A stretch of 64,000 nt of DNA from an uncultured Pelagibacteraceae bacterium (GTDB taxonomy: Bacteria > Pseudomonadota > Alphaproteobacteria > Pelagibacterales > Pelagibacteraceae), in assembly GCA_902523615.1 (NCBI GenBank), contig CABYZW010000001.1, forward strand, positions 1 through 64,000, written 5' to 3'. A program made the translations under genes and the position numbers. The notes beneath the pieces are model-generated. The model saw only the letters and a list, made by a program, of their open reading frames with translations. It searched no databases and had not been told where the DNA came from. Below, in pieces: positions 1-8,845 of the stretch (positions are counted from its first letter, which is position 1; the number at the start of each line of letters is the position of its first letter).

Positions 1-582
1 AATTCTCGTTTTTGCACCTGCGGGGGTAACAGCATTTACAGCTATATTTTTGTCAGCTAGTTCTTTCCCAAGAGATTTTGTTAAGCCAATTGCTCCCGCT
101 TTACCAGAACTATAAGCACTCGCGTTTGCATTACCATCTTTTCCTGCAACTGATGCGACATTTACAATTCTACCATAATTATTTTCAATCATATTTGGTA
201 CTATTGCTCTACAGCAATTAAATGTTCCAAATAGATTAATTCTTACAATTTCATTCCACATATCAACATCATACTTCCACAATGGTTTAGTAGGTCCTGT
301 GATACCAGCATTATTAATTAGTATATCTATATTTGTTTTTTTTGTGATTTCATCAACTGTATTTTCAACATCTCGGTATACAGAAACATCTACAAGATTA
401 GAGGATAAATTATTATTATTAATATCCTTAAGAACTTTTTCAATAAGTTTGGCATCAATATCCCAAATTATCACTTTTCCACCTCCGTCTAAAAATCTTT
501 TTGCAATATCTAAACCAAATCCTTGAGCTCCACCTGTAATAATTGCAGTTTTATTTTTGAAATCAAATATGTTTTTATTCAT
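1..582 (-). CDS. SDR family oxidoreductase, 3' end cut by window
   Basis: Translation of the minus strand from the ATG at 582 gives a classical short-chain dehydrogenase/reductase. Near the N-terminus is the Rossmann motif TGGAQGFG, then LINNAG, then a catalytic S...YSSGK. The family uses NAD(P)H to interconvert alcohols and ketones, and many members are annotated as 3-oxoacyl-ACP reductase or glucose dehydrogenase without proof. The C-terminal part (substrate loop) lies outside the window, so the substrate cannot be guessed. It ends a minus-strand run behind the NCS1 permease with only 4 bases between them, so it may act on what that permease or the TRAP system imports. The + strand ORF at 299 is a shadow. 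Confidence 0.88.
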   Translation of the reverse strand, partial: MNKNIFDFKNKTAIITGGAQGFGLDIAKRFLDGGGKVIIWDIDAKLIEKVLKDINNNNLSSNLVDVSVYRDVENTVDEITKKTNIDILINNAGITGPTKPLWKYDVDMWNEIVRINLFGTFNCCRAIVPNMIENNYGRIVNVASVAGKDGNANASAYSSGKAGAIGLTKSLGKELADKNIAVNAVTPAGAKTRI

Positions 583-586
583 TTAA

Positions 587-2044
587 TTAGTCTTTTGCTA
601 AAAGATAGTAAACCAAAAATGCAATGACAGCTCCAATTATCCACGAATAGGATTGTAAAAACATTAAATTATTATTCCATATAGTAGATGCAGCAAAAAT
701 AAATCCTAAAATTAATGAGTAAACACCTTTTATATGCCATCCATTTGAATAGTAATAACTACCACTTTTTTCTAGAGAATAAATATCTTTATTAATTAAA
801 GATTTTTTTTTAATTAAATAAAAATCTGAAATCATAATTCCAAAAATAGGTCCAAATAAAGCACCAATCGTGTCTACATATGATAAAATTCCAACTTGAC
901 TTAAATAAGTTAACCAAAAAACACTTACTAAAAATCCTAAAATTACAATTACGATACTTGAGTTTTTTAATGAAAAAGATAAGGGAAATAAATTAATTAG
1001 AGAATATTGAGATGGAATAAAGTTAGCAACTAAGTTTGTAGATGCAGATGCTATTACAATAAAAATTAAAATTAAATTTATAACAAGCAAATTATCCAAT
1101 TTACTAATAATATCAGTTGGATTTGTTAGTATTCTGTTTAAATTATCTGGATCTTGTTTTAAAAGCACATCAGATCCAATTACTATAAACAGAGTAAAGA
1201 ATGAAAAAATAATTAAATTTAGTATTAAACTCAAGTTTCCTTTTTTAAGATCTTTATCAGTCTTAACATAGCGCGAGAAATCGCCAAAACTTAATATTAT
1301 AATTGAGAAGTAAGCAAATGTTGTTCCTGTAACTGTAATTAAAGGTGCAATATTATTTTGATTTACAAAATTACTATAATCTAAAGTATTTAGAAATGCA
1401 TGAGTAGAAATTTTGACATCAATTAAAAAAACTGAAAAGAAAAAAATTGTCAACCCAATATATACTGCAATCGCAGAGAATTTAATTAGTTTTCTATTAA
1501 ACACCATTCCTGAACTAAATAAAAATGCTTGAAGAAGAATTGTAATTACGATTGAAAACCAATCTATAATATTCAGACCTAAAATAAACGTGAGAAAAAT
1601 ATCCTTGTTTAGTACATCGGGATTAATAAGAAAAATACCTATTCTCACTAAATAAACTAATGCTTTTGATAAAAAATATGTTTGAACTCCAAACATAAAA
1701 ATCCCAACTATACCTCGTGATAGTCCAAAAAATTTAGCACCATTAAATCCTAATGAAGATCTAAGCAAAACAACAAAAGGTAGGCCATATTTTTGTGAAG
1801 GTTTGCCAATTAAATTAGAAAAAAAATACACTAATAAAGAACCAAATATTGTTCCAAAAAAAACAATAAATGAGTTCATTTCATAAATGATATAAAGTGA
1901 TGCTATTAATGAAAATCCAATTATGCTTTGTATATTTACTCCCCAAAAATAAAAAAGATCTATCCAATTCCAATTTTTATTATTCGGATTTACAGAGACT
2001 AAATCCCAATTGATAAGAGTTTTTTTTGATTTTTGTTGACTCAC
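587..2044 (-). CDS. NCS1 family nucleobase/cation symporter
   Basis: 485 residues with about 12 hydrophobic segments. The stretch PSQKYGLPFVVLLRSSLG followed by LSRGIVGIFMFGVQTYF matches the NCS1 (cytosine/uracil/allantoin/hydantoin permease) hallmark around helices 2-3. NCS1 proteins co-transport purines, pyrimidines or related heterocycles with Na+ or H+ across the inner membrane. Substrate choice cannot be read from sequence alone. It follows the TRAP permease gene by 25 bases on the same strand and precedes an SDR gene, so the three may share a transcript. Length is normal for the family. The family call is firm and the substrate is unknown. Confidence 0.85.
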   Translation of the reverse strand: MSQQKSKKTLINWDLVSVNPNNKNWNWIDLFYFWGVNIQSIIGFSLIASLYIIYEMNSFIVFFGTIFGSLLVYFFSNLIGKPSQKYGLPFVVLLRSSLGFNGAKFFGLSRGIVGIFMFGVQTYFLSKALVYLVRIGIFLINPDVLNKDIFLTFILGLNIIDWFSIVITILLQAFLFSSGMVFNRKLIKFSAIAVYIGLTIFFFSVFLIDVKISTHAFLNTLDYSNFVNQNNIAPLITVTGTTFAYFSIIILSFGDFSRYVKTDKDLKKGNLSLILNLIIFSFFTLFIVIGSDVLLKQDPDNLNRILTNPTDIISKLDNLLVINLILIFIVIASASTNLVANFIPSQYSLINLFPLSFSLKNSSIVIVILGFLVSVFWLTYLSQVGILSYVDTIGALFGPIFGIMISDFYLIKKKSLINKDIYSLEKSGSYYYSNGWHIKGVYSLILGFIFAASTIWNNNLMFLQSYSWIIGAVIAFLVYYLLAKD

Positions 2045-2069
2045 TTAAACAATATAAAACTTAAATTTT

Positions 2070-3404
2070 CTACTGTCCATATAAGAGAGTTGGTAACCAT
2101 AGGGCAATTTTGGGAAATACAATAATTAAGATTAATCCTATTACTTGCAGCACCATAAATTGCATCATTCCATAATATATATCTTTAAGATCCCACTCAG
2201 GTACTACGCCTTTTAAAAAATATGCAGATAATGCGACAGGGGGAGATAGCCAGGCGGTTTGCAAATTTACTGCAACTAGAATAGCAAACCATGTTAAATT
2301 GAAGCCAAGAGCCTCCACTAATGGTAAAATTATAGGAATAATTATCATAACAATTGGAACCCACTCTAATGGCCATCCTAATAAAAAAATCATAACCATT
2401 ATCATCGCTAAAATTAAATACTTATTCATTTCAAGACCTAATAAAAATTCTGTAAGCAAAGTTGGAGTTCCTAATCTTGCAAAAACTGCGCCAAAGAAAT
2501 TTGATGCAGCGACTAAAACCATAATTAGAGCTGTTATCTCCAAAGTTTTTACTAAAGCTTCTTGTAACTTAGATAATGATAATTTTTTATAAGCTAAAGA
2601 CAGAAGTAATGCTCCCATTGCACCACATCCAGCTGCTTCTGTAGGAGTTGCAAATCCAAATAAGATACTTCCTAACGCAGCAAAAACTAGAGCTGCAGGG
2701 GGAACTAAACCAAGAAAAAACTCAACCCAAACTTCTTTCATGCTTGCAGCTCTCATATCATCTGGTAACACTGGTCCTAACTTAGGATTGATCATGCATC
2801 TTATTGTTGTGTAAGCTGCATATAAACTTGCAAGGAGTATTCCTGGCAATATTGCAGCAGCAAATAAATCTATTACTGGAATTTCCATTATGGGACCCAT
2901 AACAACAAGCATTATACTTGGAGGAATTAAAATTCCTAAGGTTCCACCTGCTGTTATAGTTCCTGCTGCAAGCTTAACATCATAACCAGATCTATTCATT
3001 GATTTTGCAGCCATAATTCCGAGAATAGTAACTGATGCACCAACAATTCCTGTGGCTGCAGCAAAAATTACTGAAACAAACAAAACTGCGTAATATAGCG
3101 AACCCTTAACTTTTGCTAACATCAATTGAAAAGCTGAAAATAATCTTTCCATTAGTCCAGCCTGTTCCATCATTATTCCCATAAATACAAATAGCGGTAC
3201 GGCGGCAAGGGTCTGTTCTGTCATTACCATCGAAAATTGTAAGGTCATTAAATAAAAAACTAATTTTCCAAAACCAAGATATCCAAAAACAAACCCAAGA
3301 AATATTAAAGTGAATGAAATTGGAAATCCTACAAAAATTGCAAAAAGCATTACACCAACAAGAATAAAACCTAAAATTGCTGGATCAATTAACTCAGCTA
3401 TCAT
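2070..3404 (-). CDS. dctM: TRAP transporter large permease subunit DctM
   Basis: About 444 residues and 12 or more membrane segments with the TRAP DctM pattern, including GGTLGILIPPSIMLVVMGP and FGFATPTEAAGCGA. DctM carries the Na+-coupled transport path. The ORF track starts at 3428, but the ATG at 3404 (MIAELIDPAI) shares its A with the TAA stop of dctQ (TAATG). This coupling is the better start and removes eight unlikely residues (MARRGKQV). It works with DctQ and the DctP binding protein encoded just upstream. The TRAP family is secure; the ligand (carboxylate-like) is inferred only. Confidence 0.93.
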   Translation of the reverse strand: MIAELIDPAILGFILVGVMLFAIFVGFPISFTLIFLGFVFGYLGFGKLVFYLMTLQFSMVMTEQTLAAVPLFVFMGIMMEQAGLMERLFSAFQLMLAKVKGSLYYAVLFVSVIFAAATGIVGASVTILGIMAAKSMNRSGYDVKLAAGTITAGGTLGILIPPSIMLVVMGPIMEIPVIDLFAAAILPGILLASLYAAYTTIRCMINPKLGPVLPDDMRAASMKEVWVEFFLGLVPPAALVFAALGSILFGFATPTEAAGCGAMGALLLSLAYKKLSLSKLQEALVKTLEITALIMVLVAASNFFGAVFARLGTPTLLTEFLLGLEMNKYLILAMIMVMIFLLGWPLEWVPIVMIIIPIILPLVEALGFNLTWFAILVAVNLQTAWLSPPVALSAYFLKGVVPEWDLKDIYYGMMQFMVLQVIGLILIIVFPKIALWLPTLLYGQ

Positions 3405-4021
3405 TACTTGTTTTCCTCTCCTGGCCACTTACCTTTTTTAGCTGCCCAATAACTTTTAAGTAATTCTGAAAATCCTTGGATAAGTAAAAAAATTATACCA
3501 ACCAATAAACATGTTTTTATAGGCCACATAAAAGGCATCCATGTAGTATCCATGCCTCTTTCCCCTCTTCTTATAGACTCTTCGACAAATCCGACTGTCA
3601 TGTAAAGAAAAACTAAAAGACCTGGGAAATAAAATAACAAGTATAACCAAAAATCTATTATGCCTTGAGTTTTTACCTTAAAATTTCGATATAAAAAGTC
3701 TGCTCTTATATGTACACCCCGAGAAAGTGCGTATCCAGCTCCAAGCATGAACAATGCCCCATAAAGGAAACGGCTTATGTCGTAAGCCCATATAGTTGGT
3801 GCTAAAAATAATTTTCTTGCAAGAACTTCATAGGTCATTGCAAAAATTAGTGGTATCAATATCCAACAAACAATATTACCAATCCACTTACTGAATTTAT
3901 CAATATTGATAATAGAATTAGCCATCCATGATGGCATATCATTTGGCATTCTTCCTGATCCACCTCGCCTTTCGGCAATCATTTCATCTGAGATATCTAG
4001 TTTACCAGGTTCTTCTGCCAT
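3404..4021 (-). CDS. dctQ: TRAP transporter small permease subunit DctQ
   Basis: 205 residues. A hydrophilic N-terminal tail of about 35 residues is followed by four membrane segments. ARKLFLAPTIWAYDISRFLYG and GVHIRADFLY are typical of DctQ. The protein forms the small membrane partner of DctM in the tripartite ATP-independent periplasmic transporter. Its stop overlaps the dctM start. A strong hairpin terminator lies between it and dctP, so it is expected to be expressed less than dctP. The minus-strand ORF at 3456-3650 is an out-of-frame shadow. Confidence 0.9.
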   Translation of the reverse strand: MAEEPGKLDISDEMIAERRGGSGRMPNDMPSWMANSIINIDKFSKWIGNIVCWILIPLIFAMTYEVLARKLFLAPTIWAYDISRFLYGALFMLGAGYALSRGVHIRADFLYRNFKVKTQGIIDFWLYLLFYFPGLLVFLYMTVGFVEESIRRGERGMDTTWMPFMWPIKTCLLVGIIFLLIQGFSELLKSYWAAKKGKWPGEENK

Positions 4022-4032
4022 AAAATTCTAGT

Positions 4033-4070
4033 TAAAAAAATTAGAGCGGACTTTTAAAGTCCGCTCTAAT
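4033..4070 (-). terminator. Hairpin terminator/attenuator between dctP and dctQ
   Basis: A near-perfect inverted repeat (ATTAGAGCGGACT pairing with AGTCCGCTCTAAT, five-base centre) fills the dctP-dctQ gap. Read on the minus strand it is followed by a run of seven T. This is an intrinsic terminator placed inside the operon. It would end most transcripts after dctP and let a fraction read into the permease genes, the usual way to make binding protein in excess. Confidence 0.9.
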
Positions 4071-4091
4071 CAAATCAAGATTAATTACTGA

Positions 4092-5186
4092 TTACTTTAA
4101 TGTTGCTGCGTGGGCCATCCCTAGCTTCGCATTAGACATTTGAGCCCCACTCCAGAATGGAACTGCAACATCAGCAAAGTTTTTCATTGAATCATAAACT
4201 TCTTTGAAAAATTTATTTTTTTCTGCATTTTTATTCAATGTAGCTTTTGCTGCTGCCATATATTCTACGAAATAGTCAGATGGAGTGTCTTCTAGTTTTA
4301 CTCCATGTTTAGTAGTAAGTTCTTGTAATGCTTTTCCATTCTCATAGATTCTATAACTTAAAGATTTAGCTAATGAAGCATTAGCTGCAACCTCAAGAGA
4401 CTTTTTCTCATGAGCACTCATAGCATTATAAGTTTTTCCAGTAATGTAAAAGTCAGCATTTACTACTACTTGGTGTAAACCTTGTAGATAATAATGCTTT
4501 AATACTTTTTGGAAACCAAATGTTAAATCTGGTTTAGGACAACACCATTCAGCAGCATCAATAGTTCCTGCTTCAAGAGCTGGTAAAATATCTCCACCAC
4601 CCATTGCAACAGAGGCTATACCAATGTCTTTATAAGTTTGTCCTGGAATTCCTGGAGGAGTTCTGAATTTATATTTTCTAAAGTCAGCCATATCTTTAAT
4701 TGGTTTTGGAAACCAACCTAAAGCTTCTGGACCAACTGGTTGAAGCATAAATCCTTTGATGTCTCTTCCCATTTCTTTCCAAAGTTGGTCGTATAACTCT
4801 TTACCACCACCGTATTGGAACCATGATAGGAACGCTAAGTTGTCGATACCAACTCCACCACCAGCTACTGGAGAACCAAATAACATAGCAGCTGGGTGAT
4901 CACCTGACCAATAGTGTGTCCATGCGAAACCACAATCAATCAAACCTTTATCAACAGCATCTAGAGTTTCTTTAACTCCCACAACAGCACCTGCTGGTAA
5001 AATTTCAAATTTTAATGAACCAGATGTAAGTTCTGTTACTGTATCAGTAAAGTCCTTTAACATTTTAACTTCATCAGCTTTAGTGTTAAGAACTGTCTGA
5101 CATTTTAGTGTTTTTGCAGCATTAGCACTAGATACAAATCCGAGTACTAAAACAGTTGCAAATAACATTGAAATGATTTTTTTCAT
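4092..5186 (-). CDS. dctP: TRAP transporter substrate-binding protein DctP
   Basis: 364 residues with a clear signal peptide (MKKIISMLFATVLVLGF...SANA, cleavage after A). The mature part has the DctP fold signature, including the conserved arginine region MADFRKYKFRTPPG, which in the family contacts a ligand carboxylate, and LPALEAGTIDAAEWCCP. The stretch WTHYWSGDHPAAMLFG and the W-C-C-P region resemble the binding proteins annotated for mannitol/chloroaromatic or 2-oxo acid TRAP systems; that is resemblance only. It is the first gene of the transporter operon and is separated from dctQ by a terminator hairpin. Ligand unknown. Confidence 0.92.
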   Translation of the reverse strand: MKKIISMLFATVLVLGFVSSANAAKTLKCQTVLNTKADEVKMLKDFTDTVTELTSGSLKFEILPAGAVVGVKETLDAVDKGLIDCGFAWTHYWSGDHPAAMLFGSPVAGGGVGIDNLAFLSWFQYGGGKELYDQLWKEMGRDIKGFMLQPVGPEALGWFPKPIKDMADFRKYKFRTPPGIPGQTYKDIGIASVAMGGGDILPALEAGTIDAAEWCCPKPDLTFGFQKVLKHYYLQGLHQVVVNADFYITGKTYNAMSAHEKKSLEVAANASLAKSLSYRIYENGKALQELTTKHGVKLEDTPSDYFVEYMAAAKATLNKNAEKNKFFKEVYDSMKNFADVAVPFWSGAQMSNAKLGMAHAATLK

Positions 5187-5319
5187 TATTATTCCTCTTG
5201 TTAGTTAAATTTAACGATAACATACAATCAGAAAAACAAAGGTCGTACAAGTGACAATTGGTTAATATGAGTGTAAAGGTAATCAAATGAGATTAATAAA
5301 AAAAACTTTACAACTGTAG

Positions 5320-6918
5320 ATGGAAAACTTCGATTTTATAATTTTAGGAGCTGGATCTGCAGGATGTGTTTTGGCTAATAGATTGTCTGAAAATCCAAAT
5401 AATAAAGTTCTCTTGATTGAGGCTGGTGGCAAAGATAATTATCCTTGGATACACATACCAGTTGGTTATTTCAAAACGATGCATAATCCATCGGTTGATT
5501 GGTGTTATAAAACAGAACCTGATAAAACAATGAATAATCGATCAATTCGTTATCCTAGAGGGAAAACTTTAGGAGGAAGCTCAGCTATTAATGGCTTGTT
5601 ATATATTAGGGGTCAAAGTAGAGATTATGATGTTTGGCGTCAATTGGGTAATACTGGTTGGGGTTGGGATGATGTTCTTCCTTACTTTATAAAAGCTGAA
5701 AATCAAGAACGCGGTAAAGATGATTACCATGGTGTAGGCGGGCCTTTATCTGTTTCAGATCAAAGAATTCAGTTACCACTTTTAAATGAATTTCAAAATG
5801 CAGCAGAGGAATTTGGTATTCCAAAAACAAAAGATTTTAATACTGGCGATAATCACGGATGTGGATACTTTCAAGTAACTGAAAAAGATGGATTTAGGTG
5901 TAGCACTGCAGTTGGATATTTAAACCCAATTAAAAATAGAAAAAATTTAAAAATTATTACTCATGCACATATAAAGAAAATAAACTTTGAAAATAAAACT
6001 GCTAAAAATGTAGAGTACTGGCAAGAAGATGCTCTAAAAAAAGTTTCAGCTAATAAAGAGATAATACTTTCATCAGGGTCGATTGGTTCACCTCAAATTT
6101 TGCAAACTTCCGGGATAGGCAATTCAGAAAAATTAAAAGATTTAGGTATATCTATGGTGCATGAATTAAAGGGGGTTGGTGAAAATTTACAAGATCATTT
6201 AATGTTTAGACCAATTTATAAAGTTCATGGACTCAAATCATTAAATAAAAAAGTGAATAGTATAGTTGGTAAATTAATGATTGGTTTAGAATACGTATTT
6301 AATAGGAGCGGACCAATGACGATGGGTGCTAGTCAAATGTGTATGTTTGCTAAGAGTGATCCATCACTGGAATTACCCGATCTTCAATGGCACGTGCAAC
6401 CAATGAGTATGGATACCTTAGGTGCAACAAAAAACCATGATTTTCACGCTTTCACACCTACTGTATCAAATATAAGACCTACTAGTAGAGGTTATGTTAA
6501 TATTATTGATAAAGACTCAAGAACTTATGCAAAAGTAAAACTCAATTACCTTTCAACTGATCATGATCGGATGGTTGCTGCAAAAGGTTTGAAACTTACA
6601 AGAAAAATAATAATGGAGTCTGAAACTTTTAAAAAATATAAACCAGAGGAATATAGACCTGGCATAGATATTAATGATGATGAAGAACTTGTGAAAGCTG
6701 GATCAGATTATGCACAAACTATTTTTCATCCAGTTGGTACATGTAAAATGGGACAAGATGATAAGGCAGTAGTTGATGAAACTCTTAAAGTAAAGGGTTT
6801 GAATAATTTAAGAGTAATTGATGCATCGATAATGCCCAATATAACTTCAGGAAATACTAATGCACCAACTATAATGATTGCAGAAAAAGGTGCTGATATG
6901 ATTCTTTCAAATTTATGA
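5320..6918 (+). CDS. GMC family FAD-dependent oxidoreductase (choline dehydrogenase-like)
   Basis: 532 residues. The N-terminal ADP-binding motif DFIILGAGSAGCVLANRLSE and acidic strand end VLLIEAGG bind FAD. PRGKTLGGSSAINGLLYIRGQ is the GMC PROSITE-type signature. The C-terminus has IFHPVGTCKMG and DASIMPNITSGNTNAPTIMI, the catalytic His/Asn region. GMC enzymes oxidise primary or secondary alcohols, and choline dehydrogenase (betA) is the commonest annotation. No betaine aldehyde dehydrogenase lies beside it, so the substrate stays open. It is divergent from the TRAP operon (133-base gap) and may act on the imported compound. Its TGA overlaps the next ATG. Confidence 0.9.
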   Translation: MENFDFIILGAGSAGCVLANRLSENPNNKVLLIEAGGKDNYPWIHIPVGYFKTMHNPSVDWCYKTEPDKTMNNRSIRYPRGKTLGGSSAINGLLYIRGQSRDYDVWRQLGNTGWGWDDVLPYFIKAENQERGKDDYHGVGGPLSVSDQRIQLPLLNEFQNAAEEFGIPKTKDFNTGDNHGCGYFQVTEKDGFRCSTAVGYLNPIKNRKNLKIITHAHIKKINFENKTAKNVEYWQEDALKKVSANKEIILSSGSIGSPQILQTSGIGNSEKLKDLGISMVHELKGVGENLQDHLMFRPIYKVHGLKSLNKKVNSIVGKLMIGLEYVFNRSGPMTMGASQMCMFAKSDPSLELPDLQWHVQPMSMDTLGATKNHDFHAFTPTVSNIRPTSRGYVNIIDKDSRTYAKVKLNYLSTDHDRMVAAKGLKLTRKIIMESETFKKYKPEEYRPGIDINDDEELVKAGSDYAQTIFHPVGTCKMGQDDKAVVDETLKVKGLNNLRVIDASIMPNITSGNTNAPTIMIAEKGADMILSNL

Positions 6919-7487
6919 AATTATTAAAGACCTTTGTAATTATATTCTTTAGTCTTGTCTCATGGACTAAGGCTGATGCTATTAGAGACTTTCAGATAGA
7001 AGGAATAAGTATTGGAGATAGTGCTTTGGATTTTTATAGCATAGATACAATTACATCTTCAATAAAAAGTTCACCTTATGATGATGATGAATTTTATGAA
7101 GTTGAATTTTTTAATGACAAAGGCACTTACAAAATAATTGGACTTATATTTAAAAAATTTGATAACAAATATATTATTTATTCAATTAAGGGAATGAATT
7201 TTCTTGAATTTGGAAAATGTATTAAAGAAAAAAAATCGATAATAAAAGATATAAAAAAAGATATAAATAGCACAGATGAAAAAAATTATAGATCTAATTT
7301 TCAAAATCAATTTGGTAATAGCTATGCAATGGTGACTGATTTAGTCGTAAAAGGTGGATCAATAAGAGTTTGGTGTGATAATTTTGATAAAAGTCATGAA
7401 GAAGCAAAACATTGGGAAGATGCCATTAGTATTGACCTTTCGACAGAAGAATTTTTAATTTGGTTGGATAATAAAGCATTCAATTAG
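6915..7487 (+). CDS. Secreted paralogue family protein, copy 1
   Basis: 190 residues, not a family I recognise. An N-terminal signal peptide (MKLLKTFVIIFFSLVSWTKA) is followed by the family opening DFQIEGISIGDSALDFYS. In the middle is a K...YIIYSIKG strand with a Cys in FGKCIKEKKSIIK. The C-terminal block is SIRVWCDNFDK and a final F-x-WLDNKAF. Six genes in this window share this layout (6915, 7604, 8179, 8846, 9423, 19728). The two conserved Cys (about residues 97 and 154) could form a disulfide in the periplasm. Its ATG overlaps the GMC stop (ATGA), suggesting coupling. Function unknown. Confidence 0.75.
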   Translation: MKLLKTFVIIFFSLVSWTKADAIRDFQIEGISIGDSALDFYSIDTITSSIKSSPYDDDEFYEVEFFNDKGTYKIIGLIFKKFDNKYIIYSIKGMNFLEFGKCIKEKKSIIKDIKKDINSTDEKNYRSNFQNQFGNSYAMVTDLVVKGGSIRVWCDNFDKSHEEAKHWEDAISIDLSTEEFLIWLDNKAFN

Positions 7488-7567
7488 ACAAGTGCGTGAC
7501 TCAAGAACCCAGGTATGGTGGTCTGATCAATTGAGCAATCAATATTAATTTCAATTTTTAAGAAATC

Positions 7568-7603
7568 TTGACACACATAGGACACAGTGAGAAAGTGTTT
7601 GAC
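7568..7603 (+). promoter_or_regulatory. Promoter-like block upstream of paralogue copy 2
   Basis: TTGACA at 7568-7573, exactly 17 bases, then GAAAGT, then ATG at 7604. The same block (AAGAAATxTTGACA ... CACAGTGAGAAA) recurs before copy 4 at 8810. The -35 match is perfect and the -10 is weak. If this is a promoter, the transcript would start at or next to the ATG (leaderless). Reading it as a promoter is an inference; the conservation of the block is directly visible. Confidence 0.45.
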
Positions 7604-8173
7604 ATGAAGAGATTACTACTAATTCTTATCTTGACGTTGAGTTTTCAATCTTGGATTAAAGCAGACGAAGTTTCTGATTTTAAATTAGAGGGAATCAGTT
7701 TAGGAGATAGTTTGTTAAACTTTTTTGATCAAAAAAAAATAATTAGATCCAAAAGAAATTTTTATAACGATGATAAATTTCTAGTAAGTTTATTACCCAC
7801 ACTTAATAATGATACTATGTACGAATATATCCAAGTTCATTACAAACGAAATGATAATAAATTTTTTGTTTATGGAATTGATGGATTGGTAGATGTTGAT
7901 ATCCAAGAATGTCTTAAAATGCAAAAGAAAATTGTAAATGAGATTTCTTCGATGTTTTCAAAACTTAAAATGAAAGGCCCATTCACATATAATCACAGCG
8001 CTGATGCAACTGGTAAAAGTACAACAACTCATTATGAGTGGCAATTTGATAAGGCTAATATTGAAGTAGTTTGTTATGATTTTGTCAAACCTATGAATTT
8101 TCCTGACGGTTTAAATGTTGCCATTGTATCGAATGAACTTCAAAAATGGTTGAACAATGAAGCATATAAATAG
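7604..8173 (+). CDS. Secreted paralogue family protein, copy 2
   Basis: The ORF track starts at 7568, but those first 12 codons translate the conserved upstream block. The ATG at 7604 (MKRLLLILILTLSFQSWIKA) gives a clean signal peptide and a 189-residue protein, matching its paralogues. After cleavage: DEVSDFKLEGISLGDSLLNFF, then DNKFFVYGIDG, the first Cys in IQECLKMQKKI, and the second in EVVCYDFVKP, ending KWLNNEAYK. It differs from copy 1 by a GPFTYNHSADATGKST insertion that is shared, in altered form, with copy 5. Function unknown; expected to be periplasmic. Confidence 0.75.
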   Translation: MKRLLLILILTLSFQSWIKADEVSDFKLEGISLGDSLLNFFDQKKIIRSKRNFYNDDKFLVSLLPTLNNDTMYEYIQVHYKRNDNKFFVYGIDGLVDVDIQECLKMQKKIVNEISSMFSKLKMKGPFTYNHSADATGKSTTTHYEWQFDKANIEVVCYDFVKPMNFPDGLNVAIVSNELQKWLNNEAYK

Positions 8174-8178
8174 TTAAA

Positions 8179-8768
8179 ATGAAAAAATTTATTTTAGTTT
8201 TATTTCTATTATTGAACCTTCAATCATTAACAAAAGCTGATGATATTAAAGATTTTGAAATTGATGGTAGGTCAATAGGAAAAAGTTTATTAGAATTTTA
8301 TTCTTTAAAAGATATCAAAATTGAAGTCGAAACTGCTACTTACTATCCAAAATCTAAAAAAATGATGGTTGTTGGATTTAGATCAAAAGATGGAGATCAA
8401 TACGAAAAACATGAATTTCACATAAAAAAGAAACGATGAAAAAATATATTATTTATTCCATAAAAGGAATAATTGAACTTCAAGTAAATGATTGTCTTGC
8501 TAAAAAAAAGAAAATAGTAAATGAAATAAAAAATCAAATTTCTAACGCAAAAAGAGAAGATTACAAAGGTACTTATGGTGACTCTTTTGGAAGTTCATTT
8601 GCACATATAACAGATTTTGATTTAAAAGATGGTGGCTCAGTAAGGGTCTGGTGCTCAGAATGGGATCAAACCAATGAAAAAGTCAAAGATTATTTATATA
8701 CTGATAGTTTAGCAGTTAATCTTAGTTCAAAGGAACAGATAAATTTTGTTGATAATGAAGCTTATTGA
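8179..8768 (+). CDS. Secreted paralogue family protein, copy 3, split by a -1 frameshift at A AAA AAG
   Basis: The track shows two ORFs (8179-8439 and 8436-8768). The first carries the signal peptide and DFEIDGRSIGKSLLEFYS; the second carries YIIYSIKG, the first Cys, SVRVWCSEWDQ and the family C-terminus. Together they form one family member. In frame 0 the codons AAA AAG, preceded by A, lie at 8424-8430. A one-base backward slip there leads straight into the second ORF and yields 196 residues, the normal family length. This is either a one-base deletion (broken gene) or a dnaX-type programmed frameshift. I see no well-placed Shine-Dalgarno stimulator. A 7-bp hairpin lies at 8453-8472, further downstream than usual. 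Confidence 0.65.
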
Positions 8769-8809
8769 TAAAATGCTTAAATAAATATTAAGTTTTTACC
8801 CAAGAAATA

Positions 8810-8845
8810 TTGACATAAATAAACCACAGTGAGAAAATGTTATTT
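8810..8845 (+). promoter_or_regulatory. Promoter-like block upstream of paralogue copy 4
   Basis: TTGACA (8810-8815), a 17-base spacer ending CACAGTGA, then GAAAAT (8833-8838) and ATG at 8846. It aligns base for base with the block before copy 2, including spacer length and distance to the start codon. The likely cause is duplication of gene plus promoter. The -10 is 4 of 6 to consensus. Confidence 0.45.

Noticed and set aside
8436-8768. Independent gene starting at the ATG 8436
   Set aside because: It lacks a signal peptide and corresponds exactly to the C-terminal part of the paralogue family; it is the continuation of 8179 after a frameshift.
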